Source of the DNA: Casimicrobiaceae bacterium
GTDB taxonomy: Bacteria; Pseudomonadota; Gammaproteobacteria; Burkholderiales; Casimicrobiaceae
Direction of reading: 5' to 3'
Assembly (NCBI GenBank): GCA_026646885.1
Contig: JAPKHK010000008.1
Coordinates: forward strand, 1-64,000
Length of the DNA stretch: 64,000 nt
Shown here piece by piece: positions 37,154 through 46,354 of this stretch. The notes beneath the pieces were generated by a model. It saw only the letters and a program-made list of their open reading frames with translations, did not search any database and was not told where the DNA came from. Every line of letters starts with the position of its first letter. Position 1 is the first letter of the stretch. The translations under genes and the position numbers were made by a program.

Positions 37154-38599
37154 ATGCTGCAAGTCTCTGAAAAAGAAATAGAAGGCCGCTTGCGCCTGGA
37201 CAACCCCTGGTGGCAGGCCGGGAGCGGCATCGATGCCGACTTCCAGGCTTTTCCCCGGCGCGCCTATTTGGACGACTTCCTGCATCTCGTGCACGGCACG
37301 GAAGTCAATCGGGCCGTCGTGCTGCTCGGCCCGAGGCGGGTGGGCAAGACGATTCTCGTCTATCACACGATCCAGGAGATGATGGATCGGGGCGGGGTGA
37401 GCGGGCGGGACATCCTGTATGTGTCCTTGGAAACGCCGCTTTATACCGGCCTGGCTCTGGGCGCCCTGGTGGATCGCTTCCGGCGCCTGTTCCATCGCCC
37501 GGAGGAACCGCGCCTCTATGTGTTCTTCGATGAAATCCAGTATCTGAAGGGCTGGGAAGTGCATCTGAAGTCGCTCGTCGATTCCTACCGTGGCATCCGC
37601 TTCGTGGCGACCGGCTCGGCCGCCGCGGCGCTGAAGACGAAAAGCGCGGAATCCGGTGCGGGGCGCTTCACCGAGTTCGTCCTGCCGCCCCTGACCTTTG
37701 CCGAATACCTGTACTTCGTCGACCGCGAATCGACCCTGATTCGCGCCGCCGGCGAAGAGCACGGCGCGCCGCGCTACGTCACCGAGGACATCCACGGACT
37801 GAACGACGCTTTCGTCGATTACCTAAATTTCGGCGGTTATCCGGAGGCGGTGTTTTCCGGAGCGGTGCGCCGCAACCCGCGCCGCTTCATCAAGAGCGAC
37901 ATCATCGACAAGGTGCTGCTGCGCGATCTGCCCATCCTCTATGGCATCACCGACATCCAGGAGCTGAACAGTCTGTTCAACACGCTGGCCTACAACACCG
38001 GGCAGGAGCTAAGCATCGAGGGCCTTTCAAAAACCTCGCATGTCGCCAAGAACACGCTCAACAAATATTTGGAGTACCTCGAAGCGGCTTTCCTCATTCG
38101 CCGCGTACGCCGTGTGGACCAGGACGCTACGCATTTCAAGCGCATGACCACGTTTAAGGTCTATCTCACCAACCCGACCATGCGCGCGGCTCTCTTCGGA
38201 CCAGTCGACGAGCACCACGAGGCCATGGGCCAATTGGTCGAGTCGGCGGTGTTCAGCCAGTGGTTGCACAATGCGGCCTTCGTCGACTCGCTCTATTACT
38301 CGCGCTGGCGCAGCGGGGAAGTCGACCTGGTCAGCCTCGACCCGCAGCAGCGTCCACGCTTTGCCGTTGAAGTGAAATGGTCGGATCGACCTATCGATGA
38401 CCCTAAGGCGATCAAGGGCCTGCTGGAATTCGCCCGCATCCACGCATTGATCCGTACACCGCTAGTAACCACGCTCGCCACCAGTGGGGTCAAAGAAGTG
38501 AATGGGGTGACTGTCGAGTTCATGCCCAGCAGCCTGCATTGCTATACCATTGCCCGCAACACGCTGGAGCGAAGACAGAACCGGTCGGTTCACGATTGA
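37154..38599 (+). CDS. AAA_14 / DUF4143 ATPase
   Basis: 481 residues from ATG 37154. Walker A is GPRRVGKT and Walker B is YVFFDEIQ, followed by a sensor-like FVATGSAAAAL. A winged-helix-like middle segment (IEGLSKTSHVAKNTLNKYLEYLE) precedes the C-terminal DUF4143 domain, where GEVDLVSL and FAVEVKW form a PD-(D/E)xK-like pattern. The family is widespread and often mobile; its cellular role is unknown. A frame extending upstream to 37013 crosses the AT-rich leader and is rejected. No partner gene is evident. Confidence 0.85.
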   Translation: MLQVSEKEIEGRLRLDNPWWQAGSGIDADFQAFPRRAYLDDFLHLVHGTEVNRAVVLLGPRRVGKTILVYHTIQEMMDRGGVSGRDILYVSLETPLYTGLALGALVDRFRRLFHRPEEPRLYVFFDEIQYLKGWEVHLKSLVDSYRGIRFVATGSAAAALKTKSAESGAGRFTEFVLPPLTFAEYLYFVDRESTLIRAAGEEHGAPRYVTEDIHGLNDAFVDYLNFGGYPEAVFSGAVRRNPRRFIKSDIIDKVLLRDLPILYGITDIQELNSLFNTLAYNTGQELSIEGLSKTSHVAKNTLNKYLEYLEAAFLIRRVRRVDQDATHFKRMTTFKVYLTNPTMRAALFGPVDEHHEAMGQLVESAVFSQWLHNAAFVDSLYYSRWRSGEVDLVSLDPQQRPRFAVEVKWSDRPIDDPKAIKGLLEFARIHALIRTPLVTTLATSGVKEVNGVTVEFMPSSLHCYTIARNTLERRQNRSVHD

Positions 38600-38658
38600 C
38601 CTTGTCTTGAGCGTTGAGTGCGCCCCGCTCATTGTCCACGACCAAGGCAGCCTCGAAA

Positions 38659-39843
38659 ATGAACTCAAAGAACGCCACGCCGCCGCCCATTCCCCGCGCC
38701 ATCTGGGCGCTCGGTTTCGTCAGTTTGCTGATGGATGTTTCCTCGGAGCTCATCCATAGCCTGCTGCCGGTGTTCATGTTCACCGCGCTGGGCATCTCGG
38801 CCACGGCCATCGGTTTCATCGAAGGCGCGGCGGAGGCGACGGCGCTGATCGTCAAGGTGTTTTCCGGGGCGCTCTCCGACTGGTGGGGCAAACGCAAACC
38901 GCTGGCGGTGCTGGGTTATGGTTTGGGCGCGCTGTCCAAGCCGCTTTTCGCCATCGCCGGCGGGGCGGGGCTGATCGTCGCCGCGCGCTTGATCGATCGC
39001 GTCGGCAAAGGTATACGCGGTGCGCCGCGCGATGCGCTGGTCGCCGACCTGACGCCGCCGGAAATTCGCGGCGCCGCCTTCGGCCTGCGCCAAGCGCTCG
39101 ACACCGTCGGTGCTTTTCTCGGCCCCTTGCTGGCCATGGGCCTCATGCTGTGGTGGGCCGACGATTTTCGGGCCGTTTTTTGGGTGGCGGTCATCCCCGC
39201 ACTTCTGGCCGTGGCCCTGCTGTTCTTCGGCGTTGACGAACCCGAGCGCCAAGGCGATGGCAAACGCGTCAATCCGATCAAGCGGGACAACCTGCGTCGG
39301 CTGCCGGCGGCTTACTGGTGGGTGGTGGGCATCGGCGCCGTTTTCACCTTGGCGCGTTTTTCCGAAGCCTTCCTCGTGCTGCGCGTCCAGTCGGGCGGTT
39401 TGCCGCTGGCCTTGGTGCCGCTGGTGCTGATCGTGATGAATGGGGTCTACGCTCTGGCAGCCTATCCTTGCGGCAAACTCGCGGACGCCATGAGCCACCG
39501 CAGGCTGCTCGCTTGGGGCCTATTGCTCCTAATTGCCGCCGATGCGGCCTTGGCATGCGACGGGCATTGGAGCGTGGCCTGGTTCGGCGTGGTGCTTTGG
39601 GGTCTGCATCTAGCCATGACGCAAGGCTTGCTGGCCGCCATGATTGCGCACACCGCACCCGCCGATCTGCGCGGCACGGCTTACGGGTTTTTTTATTTGA
39701 CCAGCGGCCTGGCCATGCTTTTGGCAAGCGTGGTGGCGGGATTGCTATGGGACGGTTACGGCGCCCGCGCCACTTTCGTGGCGGGAGCGTGTTTTAGCGC
39801 CGCGGCGCTGCTGCTCGTCGCGTTGCGGCGGGCGGAGTCTTAA
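38659..39843 (+). CDS. Major facilitator superfamily transporter
   Basis: 394 residues, about twelve hydrophobic segments. The loop 2-3 motif is GALSDWWGKRKPLAVLGYGLG, and a second signature is RLIDRVGKGIRGAPRDALVAD. That GKGIRGAPRDAL block is typical of a subgroup of uncharacterised MFS proteins. Substrate unknown. ATG 38659 precedes the hydrophobic region; a frame from 38614 would add 15 residues. It lies 59 nt after the ATPase on the same strand. Confidence 0.88.
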   Translation: MNSKNATPPPIPRAIWALGFVSLLMDVSSELIHSLLPVFMFTALGISATAIGFIEGAAEATALIVKVFSGALSDWWGKRKPLAVLGYGLGALSKPLFAIAGGAGLIVAARLIDRVGKGIRGAPRDALVADLTPPEIRGAAFGLRQALDTVGAFLGPLLAMGLMLWWADDFRAVFWVAVIPALLAVALLFFGVDEPERQGDGKRVNPIKRDNLRRLPAAYWWVVGIGAVFTLARFSEAFLVLRVQSGGLPLALVPLVLIVMNGVYALAAYPCGKLADAMSHRRLLAWGLLLLIAADAALACDGHWSVAWFGVVLWGLHLAMTQGLLAAMIAHTAPADLRGTAYGFFYLTSGLAMLLASVVAGLLWDGYGARATFVAGACFSAAALLLVALRRAES

Positions 39844-39877
39844 TACCAGCCGCCGCGCACGCAGGGCGTAGCGCGAA

Positions 39878-41044
39878 TTACAAACCCGCTTCCGAGCGCA
39901 ACAAGGCCGCCTTGTCGGTATCTTCCCAGGAGAACTCCGGTTCGTCGCGGCCGAAGTGGCCATAAGCCGCGGTCTTGCCGTAGATGGGCCGCAAGAGGTC
40001 GAGCGTTTGGATGATGCCCTTGGGCCGCAGGTCGAAGTGCTTCTGGATGAGCGCGGCGATTTTGTCGTCAGCGATTTTGCCGGTGCCATAGGTGTACACC
40101 GTGACGCTCACCGGGTGAGCCACGCCGATCGCATACGAGACCTGGATTTCGCACTGGCGCGCGATGCCCGCCGCCACCACGTTCTTGGCGGCATACCGCG
40201 CGGCATAGGCGGCGGAGCGGTCGACCTTGGAGGGGTCTTTACCGGAAAAGGCACCACCGCCATGCGGTGCGGCGCCGCCGTAGGTGTCGACGATGATCTT
40301 GCGCCCGGTGAGGCCGCAGTCGCCCATCGGCCCGCCGATGACGAAACGCCCGGTGGGGTTGATGAGGTAACGCACGTCCTTGGAAATCAGCTCCTGGGGC
40401 AACACCGGTTTGATGATTTCTTCGATCACGCCTTCTTCGATTTGTTTGTGGGTGACGTCGGGCTCGTGTTGGGTGGAAAGCACCACGGTTTCGATGCTGG
40501 CCGGCCGGCCGCCGACGTAGCGCACGGTGATTTGCGACTTGGCGTCGGGTCTGAGCCAGGGCAGGCGCCCGTCTTTCCGGACCTCGGACTGGCGCTGCAT
40601 CAGCCGATGGGCGTAGTAAATCGGAAAAGGCATCAGGGTCGGGGTTTCGTCGCAGGCGTAACCGAACATCAGGCCCTGGTCGCCCGCGCCCTGGTCGAGG
40701 TTATCGTCGGAGGCGTGATCGACACCCTGAGCGATATCCGGTGACTGCTTGTCGTAGGTGACCAGCACCCCGCAACCGCGGTAATCGATACCGAATTCAG
40801 AGTTGTCGTAACCGATGCGCTTGATGGTAGATCGCGCCACCTGGGCGTAGTCGATATCTTTGGCCGTTGTGGTAATTTCGCCCGCCAGCACCACCAAACC
40901 GGTGGTCACCAGCGTCTCCGCGGCTACCCGGCCGTATTTGTCATGCGTTAGAATCGCATCCAGAATGGCATCCGAGATTTGGTCCGCGACTTTGTCGGGA
41001 TGGCCTTCCGAAACTGATTCCGACGTAAACAAAAACTCACTCAT
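39878..41044 (-). CDS. metK: S-adenosylmethionine synthetase
   Basis: 388 residues. Diagnostic stretches are [27 protein letters not shown] and [20 protein letters not shown]. It makes SAM from methionine and ATP. Two ATGs stand side by side at 41047 and 41044; the second has the better distance from AGAGG. It is divergent from the lipid A acyltransferases across a 132-nt gap in which I see no riboswitch. Confidence 0.98.
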   Translation of the reverse strand: MSEFLFTSESVSEGHPDKVADQISDAILDAILTHDKYGRVAAETLVTTGLVVLAGEITTTAKDIDYAQVARSTIKRIGYDNSEFGIDYRGCGVLVTYDKQSPDIAQGVDHASDDNLDQGAGDQGLMFGYACDETPTLMPFPIYYAHRLMQRQSEVRKDGRLPWLRPDAKSQITVRYVGGRPASIETVVLSTQHEPDVTHKQIEEGVIEEIIKPVLPQELISKDVRYLINPTGRFVIGGPMGDCGLTGRKIIVDTYGGAAPHGGGAFSGKDPSKVDRSAAYAARYAAKNVVAAGIARQCEIQVSYAIGVAHPVSVTVYTYGTGKIADDKIAALIQKHFDLRPKGIIQTLDLLRPIYGKTAAYGHFGRDEPEFSWEDTDKAALLRSEAGL

Positions 41045-41176
41045 CATCGCCTCTGAAAAAATCGCGCCAATGCGGGCGCGAAACCCCGTAATGTTACCAA
41101 ATCCCGCTTCGCCCCGCCGCTTTGCCCTTAGACCGCGTTTTCACGTGCATATGCCGCAGCGCCAGGCCGGAGCGTC

Positions 41177-42037
41177 ATGACGCGCCTTTTGCTGCTTCCG
41201 CTGGCTTGGCTGCCTCTGGCCTGGATCCACGCCTTGGGCGGTTTCTTCGGCCGTCTGGGTTATCGGCGCGGCGGCAAGTTTGCCCGACGCATCCGCGATA
41301 ACCTCGTTATCAGTGGGCTCGGCGGTGACGATTTGGAGGGGTTGGCACTGCGCGTCGCCGAGGAGACCGGCAAAGCGGCGCTGGAGGCGATCGCCATCTG
41401 GCTACAGCCGGTCGCGACGGTGCAATCCTGGACCCGCCCCGACGAGCATTGGCCGGCGGTGGAAGCGCAATACCGCGAGGGTCGGGGGCTCATTTTGCTC
41501 GTGCCTCATCTGGGCTCCTGGGAGATCTGCGGCCAGTTCTTTTCCCATAACTTCCCCATGACCACGATGTACCGCGAGCCGAAGCTGCGCGCGCTCGATC
41601 CTTTGATGCGCGCCGGCCGTGAGCGCGACGGCTGCAAGCTCGTCAATGCCGACGTGCGCGGCGTGCGCGCGCTTTTGCGTGCCCTCAAAAAAGGCGAGGC
41701 GGTGGGCATACTGCCCGATCAGGCGCCGAGCCGCGGCGAAGGCATTTGGGCGGAGTTCTTCGGCAAGTTGGCCTACACCATGACCCTGGCGATCAAGCTG
41801 CAGCAATCGACCGGTTGCGCGATTGCGCTCGGTTATGCCGAACGCCTGCCGCGCGGCGAAGGCTTCATCGTGCGCATGAAACCCCTGGACGGCGACCTGC
41901 AAGGCTCACTGGCTCAGGCCGCGCGCAGCATGAACGCGGCCATCGAGGAGGCAGTCCGCCGCCAGCCCGAGCAATACCTCTGGTCCTACAACCGCTACAA
42001 AGTGCCGGCCGGAGTAACGCCGCCGCCGGCCCGGTGA
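41177..42037 (+). CDS. lpxL: LpxL-type lipid A late acyltransferase
   Basis: 286 residues of the lysophospholipid acyltransferase family, with an N-terminal hydrophobic anchor. The catalytic HxxxxE motif is HLGSWE, and the second block is GILPDQAPSRGEG. It adds a secondary acyl chain to Kdo2-lipid A at the inner membrane. It lies 1 nt before a paralogue, and the pair probably supplies both secondary acyl groups. Which position it acylates cannot be told from sequence. Confidence 0.9.
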   Translation: MTRLLLLPLAWLPLAWIHALGGFFGRLGYRRGGKFARRIRDNLVISGLGGDDLEGLALRVAEETGKAALEAIAIWLQPVATVQSWTRPDEHWPAVEAQYREGRGLILLVPHLGSWEICGQFFSHNFPMTTMYREPKLRALDPLMRAGRERDGCKLVNADVRGVRALLRALKKGEAVGILPDQAPSRGEGIWAEFFGKLAYTMTLAIKLQQSTGCAIALGYAERLPRGEGFIVRMKPLDGDLQGSLAQAARSMNAAIEEAVRRQPEQYLWSYNRYKVPAGVTPPPAR

Positions 42038-42038
42038 C

Positions 42039-42911
42039 GTGGCAGCGCGGCTCACCATCGGCTTGCTGTGGCTGTTGAGTCGCCTGCCCTACCGCTGGCA
42101 GGCGGGCTTCAGCCGCGCCCTGGGCAGCCTGCTCTATCACCTCGCCCGTGAGCGGCGGCGGGTGGGCAGCATCAACCTGCGGCAGTGTTTTCCGGCACTG
42201 TCGGAAAAGGAGCGCCAAGACCTTCTAAAAGCGCACTTTCGCGCCTTCACCCAGGCTGCCTTGGAACGCGGCTTTTTGTGGTGGGCGAGCCGAGAGGAGC
42301 TGATGCAAAAAATTCGCTTCGAAGATTTGCATCATTGGCGCGACACCGCTGATCGACCAACGATCCTCTTCGCACCGCACTTCGTCGGCCTCGATGCTGC
42401 GGGCACGCGTATCGTGTGTGAATTTCCCGGCGCGTCGATCTATTCCATGCAGAAGAACCGAGCGCTCGACGGGCAGATGCGCAAGGGCCGGGAACGCTTC
42501 GGCAATGCCACGCTGTTTTCACGGCAAGATGGCATACGCCCGGTCATCCGCGCGCTGCGCGAAGTCAAGATGCTCTACTATTTGCCGGATCTCGACTACG
42601 GCCCGCGCGACGCGGTTTTCGTGCCCTTTTTCGGCGTGCCTGCCGCAACGATCACCGGGTTGTCGCGCCTGGCCGCCGTGGGGCGCGCGCGGGTGGTTCC
42701 CTGCGTCACCCGCCAACTGCCGCAGGGTGGCGGCTATGTGGTGCGCCTTTATCCGGCGTGGGAGAATTTTCCCAGCGGCGACGAAGTGGCCGATGCGCGC
42801 CGCATGAATGCCTTCATCGAAGAGCGGGTGCGCGAAATGCCCGAGCAATATTTCTGGCTGCACAAACGCTTCAAGACGCGCCCGCCCGGCGAGGCGAGGT
42901 TCTACGCGTGA
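42039..42911 (+). CDS. Second lipid A acyltransferase, LpxL/LpxM family
   Basis: 290 residues from GTG 42039. Same family as the preceding gene but clearly diverged: the catalytic motif is HFVGLD (HxxxxD) and the second block is YYLPDLDYGPRDAVFVPFFG. Hydrophobic N-terminus. Presumably it works after LpxL on the same substrate. Its stop overlaps the next start by 4 nt (GTGA). Confidence 0.88.
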   Translation: MAARLTIGLLWLLSRLPYRWQAGFSRALGSLLYHLARERRRVGSINLRQCFPALSEKERQDLLKAHFRAFTQAALERGFLWWASREELMQKIRFEDLHHWRDTADRPTILFAPHFVGLDAAGTRIVCEFPGASIYSMQKNRALDGQMRKGRERFGNATLFSRQDGIRPVIRALREVKMLYYLPDLDYGPRDAVFVPFFGVPAATITGLSRLAAVGRARVVPCVTRQLPQGGGYVVRLYPAWENFPSGDEVADARRMNAFIEERVREMPEQYFWLHKRFKTRPPGEARFYA

Positions 42912-43864
42912 TTCGCCCGGCCGACACGGCGGCGGTCAACCAGGCGGCGGCGCTTTTGCGTGCCGGCCAACTGGTGGCCTTCCCCACCGAAACGGTCTAT
43001 GGCCTGGGCGCGGATGCCAGCCAACCGCTGGCGGTGGCGCGCATTTTCGCGGCCAAAGGCCGACCCGCCGATCATCCGCTGATCGTCCACCTGGCCGACC
43101 TCTCCGCCTTGCCGAATTGGGCGGCTCAAACCCCCGGAGATGCGCAAAAACTTGCCGAACGATTTTGGCCCGGCCCCTTGACGCTGATCTTGCAGAAGCG
43201 CCCGGAAGTGCCCGCTGCGGTGAGCGGCGGACAAAACAGCGTGGGTCTGCGCGTGCCTTCGCATCCGGTGGCCTTGGCTTTGCTTGAGGCCTTCGGCGGC
43301 GGCATTGCCGCGCCCTCGGCCAATCGTTTCGGGCGCATCAGCCCCACCACCGCGGCGCATGTGGCGCAGGAGTTTCCTGACGGTCTGCCGCTGATTCTCG
43401 ATGGCGGCCCCTGCCAGGTCGGCATCGAATCGACCATCGTCGATTTCACCAGCGGGCGCGCCGTGCTGCTGCGCCCGGGCGGCATTGCCCTCGACGCGCT
43501 CGCTGCGGTACTGGGTTATCGTCCGGGCGCGCCGACGCACGCAAGCCCGCGCGCGTCCGGCACGTTGGCGCAGCATTATGCACCGCACACCCCCACCGAT
43601 CTCGTGCAATCCAGTGCGCTGGATGCTCGTGCTGCCGAGTTGAGTGCATCGCTTGCCGTGCTCGCGCGTCGCGAGGCACCCGCGCACTTCTCCGGCCTCT
43701 GGCTTCGAGCACCGGAAGGCGCCGAGGCCTACGCCGCGCAGCTCTATGCCGCTTTGCGCCTGATGGATGCCGCGGGCGTTGCGCGCATTTTGGTCGAAGC
43801 GCCCCCACACGGCCCGGAATGGGCTGCGGTGAACGACCGCCTGCGGCGCGCCAGCAGTCGATGA
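42908..43864 (+). CDS. Sua5/YciO/YrdC-family threonylcarbamoyl-AMP synthase
   Basis: 318 residues from GTG 42908. The YrdC domain has PTETVYGLGADAS, KGRPADHPLIVHL, GLRVPSHP and SANRFGRISPT; CQVGIESTIVD precedes a C-terminal Sua5 domain (about 200-318). The length is that of two-domain Sua5 rather than single-domain TsaC. It makes threonylcarbamoyl-AMP for the t6A37 modification of tRNAs. Overlaps at both ends imply one transcript with the acyltransferases and glycerate kinase. Confidence 0.92.
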   Translation: MIRPADTAAVNQAAALLRAGQLVAFPTETVYGLGADASQPLAVARIFAAKGRPADHPLIVHLADLSALPNWAAQTPGDAQKLAERFWPGPLTLILQKRPEVPAAVSGGQNSVGLRVPSHPVALALLEAFGGGIAAPSANRFGRISPTTAAHVAQEFPDGLPLILDGGPCQVGIESTIVDFTSGRAVLLRPGGIALDALAAVLGYRPGAPTHASPRASGTLAQHYAPHTPTDLVQSSALDARAAELSASLAVLARREAPAHFSGLWLRAPEGAEAYAAQLYAALRLMDAAGVARILVEAPPHGPEWAAVNDRLRRASSR

Positions 43865-45027
43865 AAGCACCGCGCATCGTTTTGGCGCCCGATTCCTTCA
43901 AAGGCTCGCTGAGCGCTTCCGAAGCGGCCCAAGCCTTGGCGCAGGGTTTGCTCGCCGTCTGGCCGCAAGCGGAAGTATTGCAGCGGCCGCTGGCCGATGG
44001 CGGTGAAGGTACGCTGGACGCGGTGCTGGCGCGGGGCGGCAGCTGCCATAGCGCCACGGTGACCGGTGCCGCCGGTGCACCGCGCGAGGCGCTATGGGCG
44101 AGCGTGCCTTGGCAAGGCCCATCCGCCGCACTCCTGGAAGCAGCCCAAGTCGTGCCCATCACCGACGCCACGGCGCTGCGAACCCCGGTCACGGAGCGCA
44201 GCACGCTGGGTTTAGGACAGCTGGCGCGCTGTGCGCTCGACGCGGGCCATAGACACCTCTTGTTTGCCCTGGGCGGCACATCGACCAACGACGGCGGCGC
44301 GGGCTTGTTGAGCGCGCTGGGGCTGCAACTCGTCGACGCGCAGGGGCGGACCCTGGCGCCCACGCCGGAAGGCCTCGCGCAATTGCATTCAGTCGACGCC
44401 TCGGGGCTCGACGCCCGCCTCGCTGAATGCCAAATCACGGTGCTATCCGATGTCAACAATCCGCTCTGCGGTGAACATGGCGCCACGGCGATTTTTGGCC
44501 CGCAAAAGGGTGTGCAGGCGGCGGAAGTCAACCTCCTGGACCGGCACCTCGAACGCTTTGCGCAGGGCTGCGAAACCGCGTTGGGCCGGTCGGTGCAATC
44601 GCTGCCGGGCTCCGGCGCGGCGGGAGGATTGGGCTTTGCCCTGCAACTACTCGGCGCGCGCTTGCGTAGCGGCGCCGAAGTCGTCGCCGATCTGGTCGAT
44701 CTCGATGCGGCGCTCGCCGACGCGGACTGGCTCATCACCGGAGAAGGCCGCAGCGACGCGCAGACACTCCTGGGCAAAACACCCTGGGTCGCCGCGCAGC
44801 GGGCCGCACGCCTTGGCGTGCCGGCAACGCTCGTATCGGGCAGTATCGATCGGGCGGCCCTGCCGCAGCTGGAGCAACATTTCGCCGGGTGTTTCGCGCT
44901 GCCCTTTGGCCCGCTGAGTTTGGCCGAGGCAATCGCGCAAGCTCGGCCCCTGCTCCAAGACACTGCGCGGCAGCTGGCTCAGTTTCTTGCGGCCAGTCGC
45001 TCCAGTTCGGCGACCGACCAAGACTGA
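43861..45027 (+). CDS. glxK: Glycerate kinase, GK-I family
   Basis: 388 residues. Family blocks are APDSFKGSLSASEAAQAL, PLADGGEGTLDA, ALGGTSTNDGGAGLL, SDVNNPLCG, FGPQKG and LITGEGRSDAQTLLGK. It phosphorylates glycerate to a phosphoglycerate, feeding glyoxylate-derived carbon into glycolysis. The start overlaps the previous stop (ATGA). Its last 49 nt overlap the convergent carboxyltransferase gene. Confidence 0.95.
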   Translation: MKAPRIVLAPDSFKGSLSASEAAQALAQGLLAVWPQAEVLQRPLADGGEGTLDAVLARGGSCHSATVTGAAGAPREALWASVPWQGPSAALLEAAQVVPITDATALRTPVTERSTLGLGQLARCALDAGHRHLLFALGGTSTNDGGAGLLSALGLQLVDAQGRTLAPTPEGLAQLHSVDASGLDARLAECQITVLSDVNNPLCGEHGATAIFGPQKGVQAAEVNLLDRHLERFAQGCETALGRSVQSLPGSGAAGGLGFALQLLGARLRSGAEVVADLVDLDAALADADWLITGEGRSDAQTLLGKTPWVAAQRAARLGVPATLVSGSIDRAALPQLEQHFAGCFALPFGPLSLAEAIAQARPLLQDTARQLAQFLAASRSSSATDQD

Positions 45028-46337
45028 AGCCTTCCCGCCAGAGCGCCCCAGCTTTGCAGGTGGCGCGCCTCCTGGCCGAACACCGGATCGTCGGCAAGGA
45101 GTTTTTCCACTTCGCTGCGCGGCAAACCGGTGACGCGCTCCATCGCCCGCAAGTCCATCAGACGCACGCGGCCGTTTGCCGTGGCATAAAGCGCAGGCGC
45201 TTGCAGCGCGTTGGAAAAAAATGCCGCCGAAACCCCGGTGCCGGTGAGAATCCCGATCTCCTTACGCCCCGCAGCGCGCGCCTCGGCGTGGCACAGAGCG
45301 AGAAACGCGAGGTATTGCGACAGGCCCAAGGCCTCCGCCTCGCGTGAGACTTCGTGGCCGGGAGCATCCTCCAGCACAAACAATGTTGAATGCGGCGCTG
45401 CCTCGCGCGTCCATTGCCGCAGGGCAAGGCCCATGGCCAGCGCCTGTGCCGGCCCTAAGGGGGCGGGTGCGACTTCATGCAAGGCGCCGATGTCGCCGGC
45501 ACCGCTGGAGGTAATCCAGCCTTGCTGATCCAGCGAACGTCCGGGCGCAAAGAGACCTGGGCTGAGCGGGCCTGCGGGCTCTTTGCCAGTTTCGTGCAAA
45601 CGCGACAAAAGTTGGTTTTCCAGCACCTCCAGCGCCAGCGACAGGGGTGCTGCGGCGCCAAATGCTGCGGCGATTGCCGCTTTAGCCGCTTCCGGCGCGG
45701 CGGGCAGTTGCCGACCCATGCCCTGCGCTGCACGGGCCGTTGCACCGAAAACGCCCTCGACGCTCGGCTCAGGGTCGGCATCGAAAGCCGCTTGGCCGCG
45801 CAAGGTTTCCAGCACCTTGGGCCCGGAGACGCCTAGGCGCGCGTTGGCTCCAAAGAAGAGCGCGCTACACGCGCAGGCGATGACGCTCATGCCGCCGAAA
45901 GCCCCGCCGCTACCGGGTATCACCGCGACCACGGGCACCGCGGCGGCGCGTAAATCGGTCACAGTCCGCAAGACCTCGGCCAGACCCAGAAGCGCCGGGT
46001 TGGCTTCGTGCAGTCGCACGCCGCCCGATTCGATAAGCAACAGCACGCCGGATATTTCGCCAAGGCGGAATGCGTGCAAAGCCTCGCGCAGATGCTTCGC
46101 GAGTCGCTGCGCCTGCACGGCGCCAACCGCACCGCCCAAAAAGCTCGGTTCCTGAGCGGCGACGAAAATCTTGCGTCCGGCGAGGCGCGCTCGCCCCAGC
46201 ACCACACCATCACCCGGCAGCGGCGAAATCCCCCAGCGTTTGAGATGCGGGCTCAGCGCAGCGGAGGGCTGGGGGACAAAACTCTGCGCATCGCAAAGTT
46301 CGAGGATGCGGGCGCTGGCGTTGGGCGCGAACTTCAT
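44979..46337 (-). CDS. Fused malonate decarboxylase beta/gamma-like carboxyltransferase
   Basis: 452 residues from ATG 46337. The N-terminal half (to about 250) resembles MdcD and other crotonase-fold carboxyltransferase beta subunits, with GVLLLIESGGVRLHEANPAL and IPGSGGAFGGMSVIACACS. The C-terminal half resembles MdcE, with GLALRQW, LVLEDAPGHE-like and ILTGTGVSAAFFSNAL. In malonate decarboxylase these subunits decarboxylate malonyl-ACP. No mdcA, mdcC, mdcB or mdcG lies nearby, so the true substrate is open. It lies 17 nt after the TauE gene. Confidence 0.75.
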   Translation of the reverse strand: MKFAPNASARILELCDAQSFVPQPSAALSPHLKRWGISPLPGDGVVLGRARLAGRKIFVAAQEPSFLGGAVGAVQAQRLAKHLREALHAFRLGEISGVLLLIESGGVRLHEANPALLGLAEVLRTVTDLRAAAVPVVAVIPGSGGAFGGMSVIACACSALFFGANARLGVSGPKVLETLRGQAAFDADPEPSVEGVFGATARAAQGMGRQLPAAPEAAKAAIAAAFGAAAPLSLALEVLENQLLSRLHETGKEPAGPLSPGLFAPGRSLDQQGWITSSGAGDIGALHEVAPAPLGPAQALAMGLALRQWTREAAPHSTLFVLEDAPGHEVSREAEALGLSQYLAFLALCHAEARAAGRKEIGILTGTGVSAAFFSNALQAPALYATANGRVRLMDLRAMERVTGLPRSEVEKLLADDPVFGQEARHLQSWGALAGRLQSWSVAELERLAARN

Positions 46338-46354
46338 AGCCAAGGTAGCACCGG

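Noticed and set aside
41045-41176. Possible SAM or SAH riboswitch upstream of metK
   Set aside because: No conserved stem or motif of the known classes could be recognised in the 132-nt gap.
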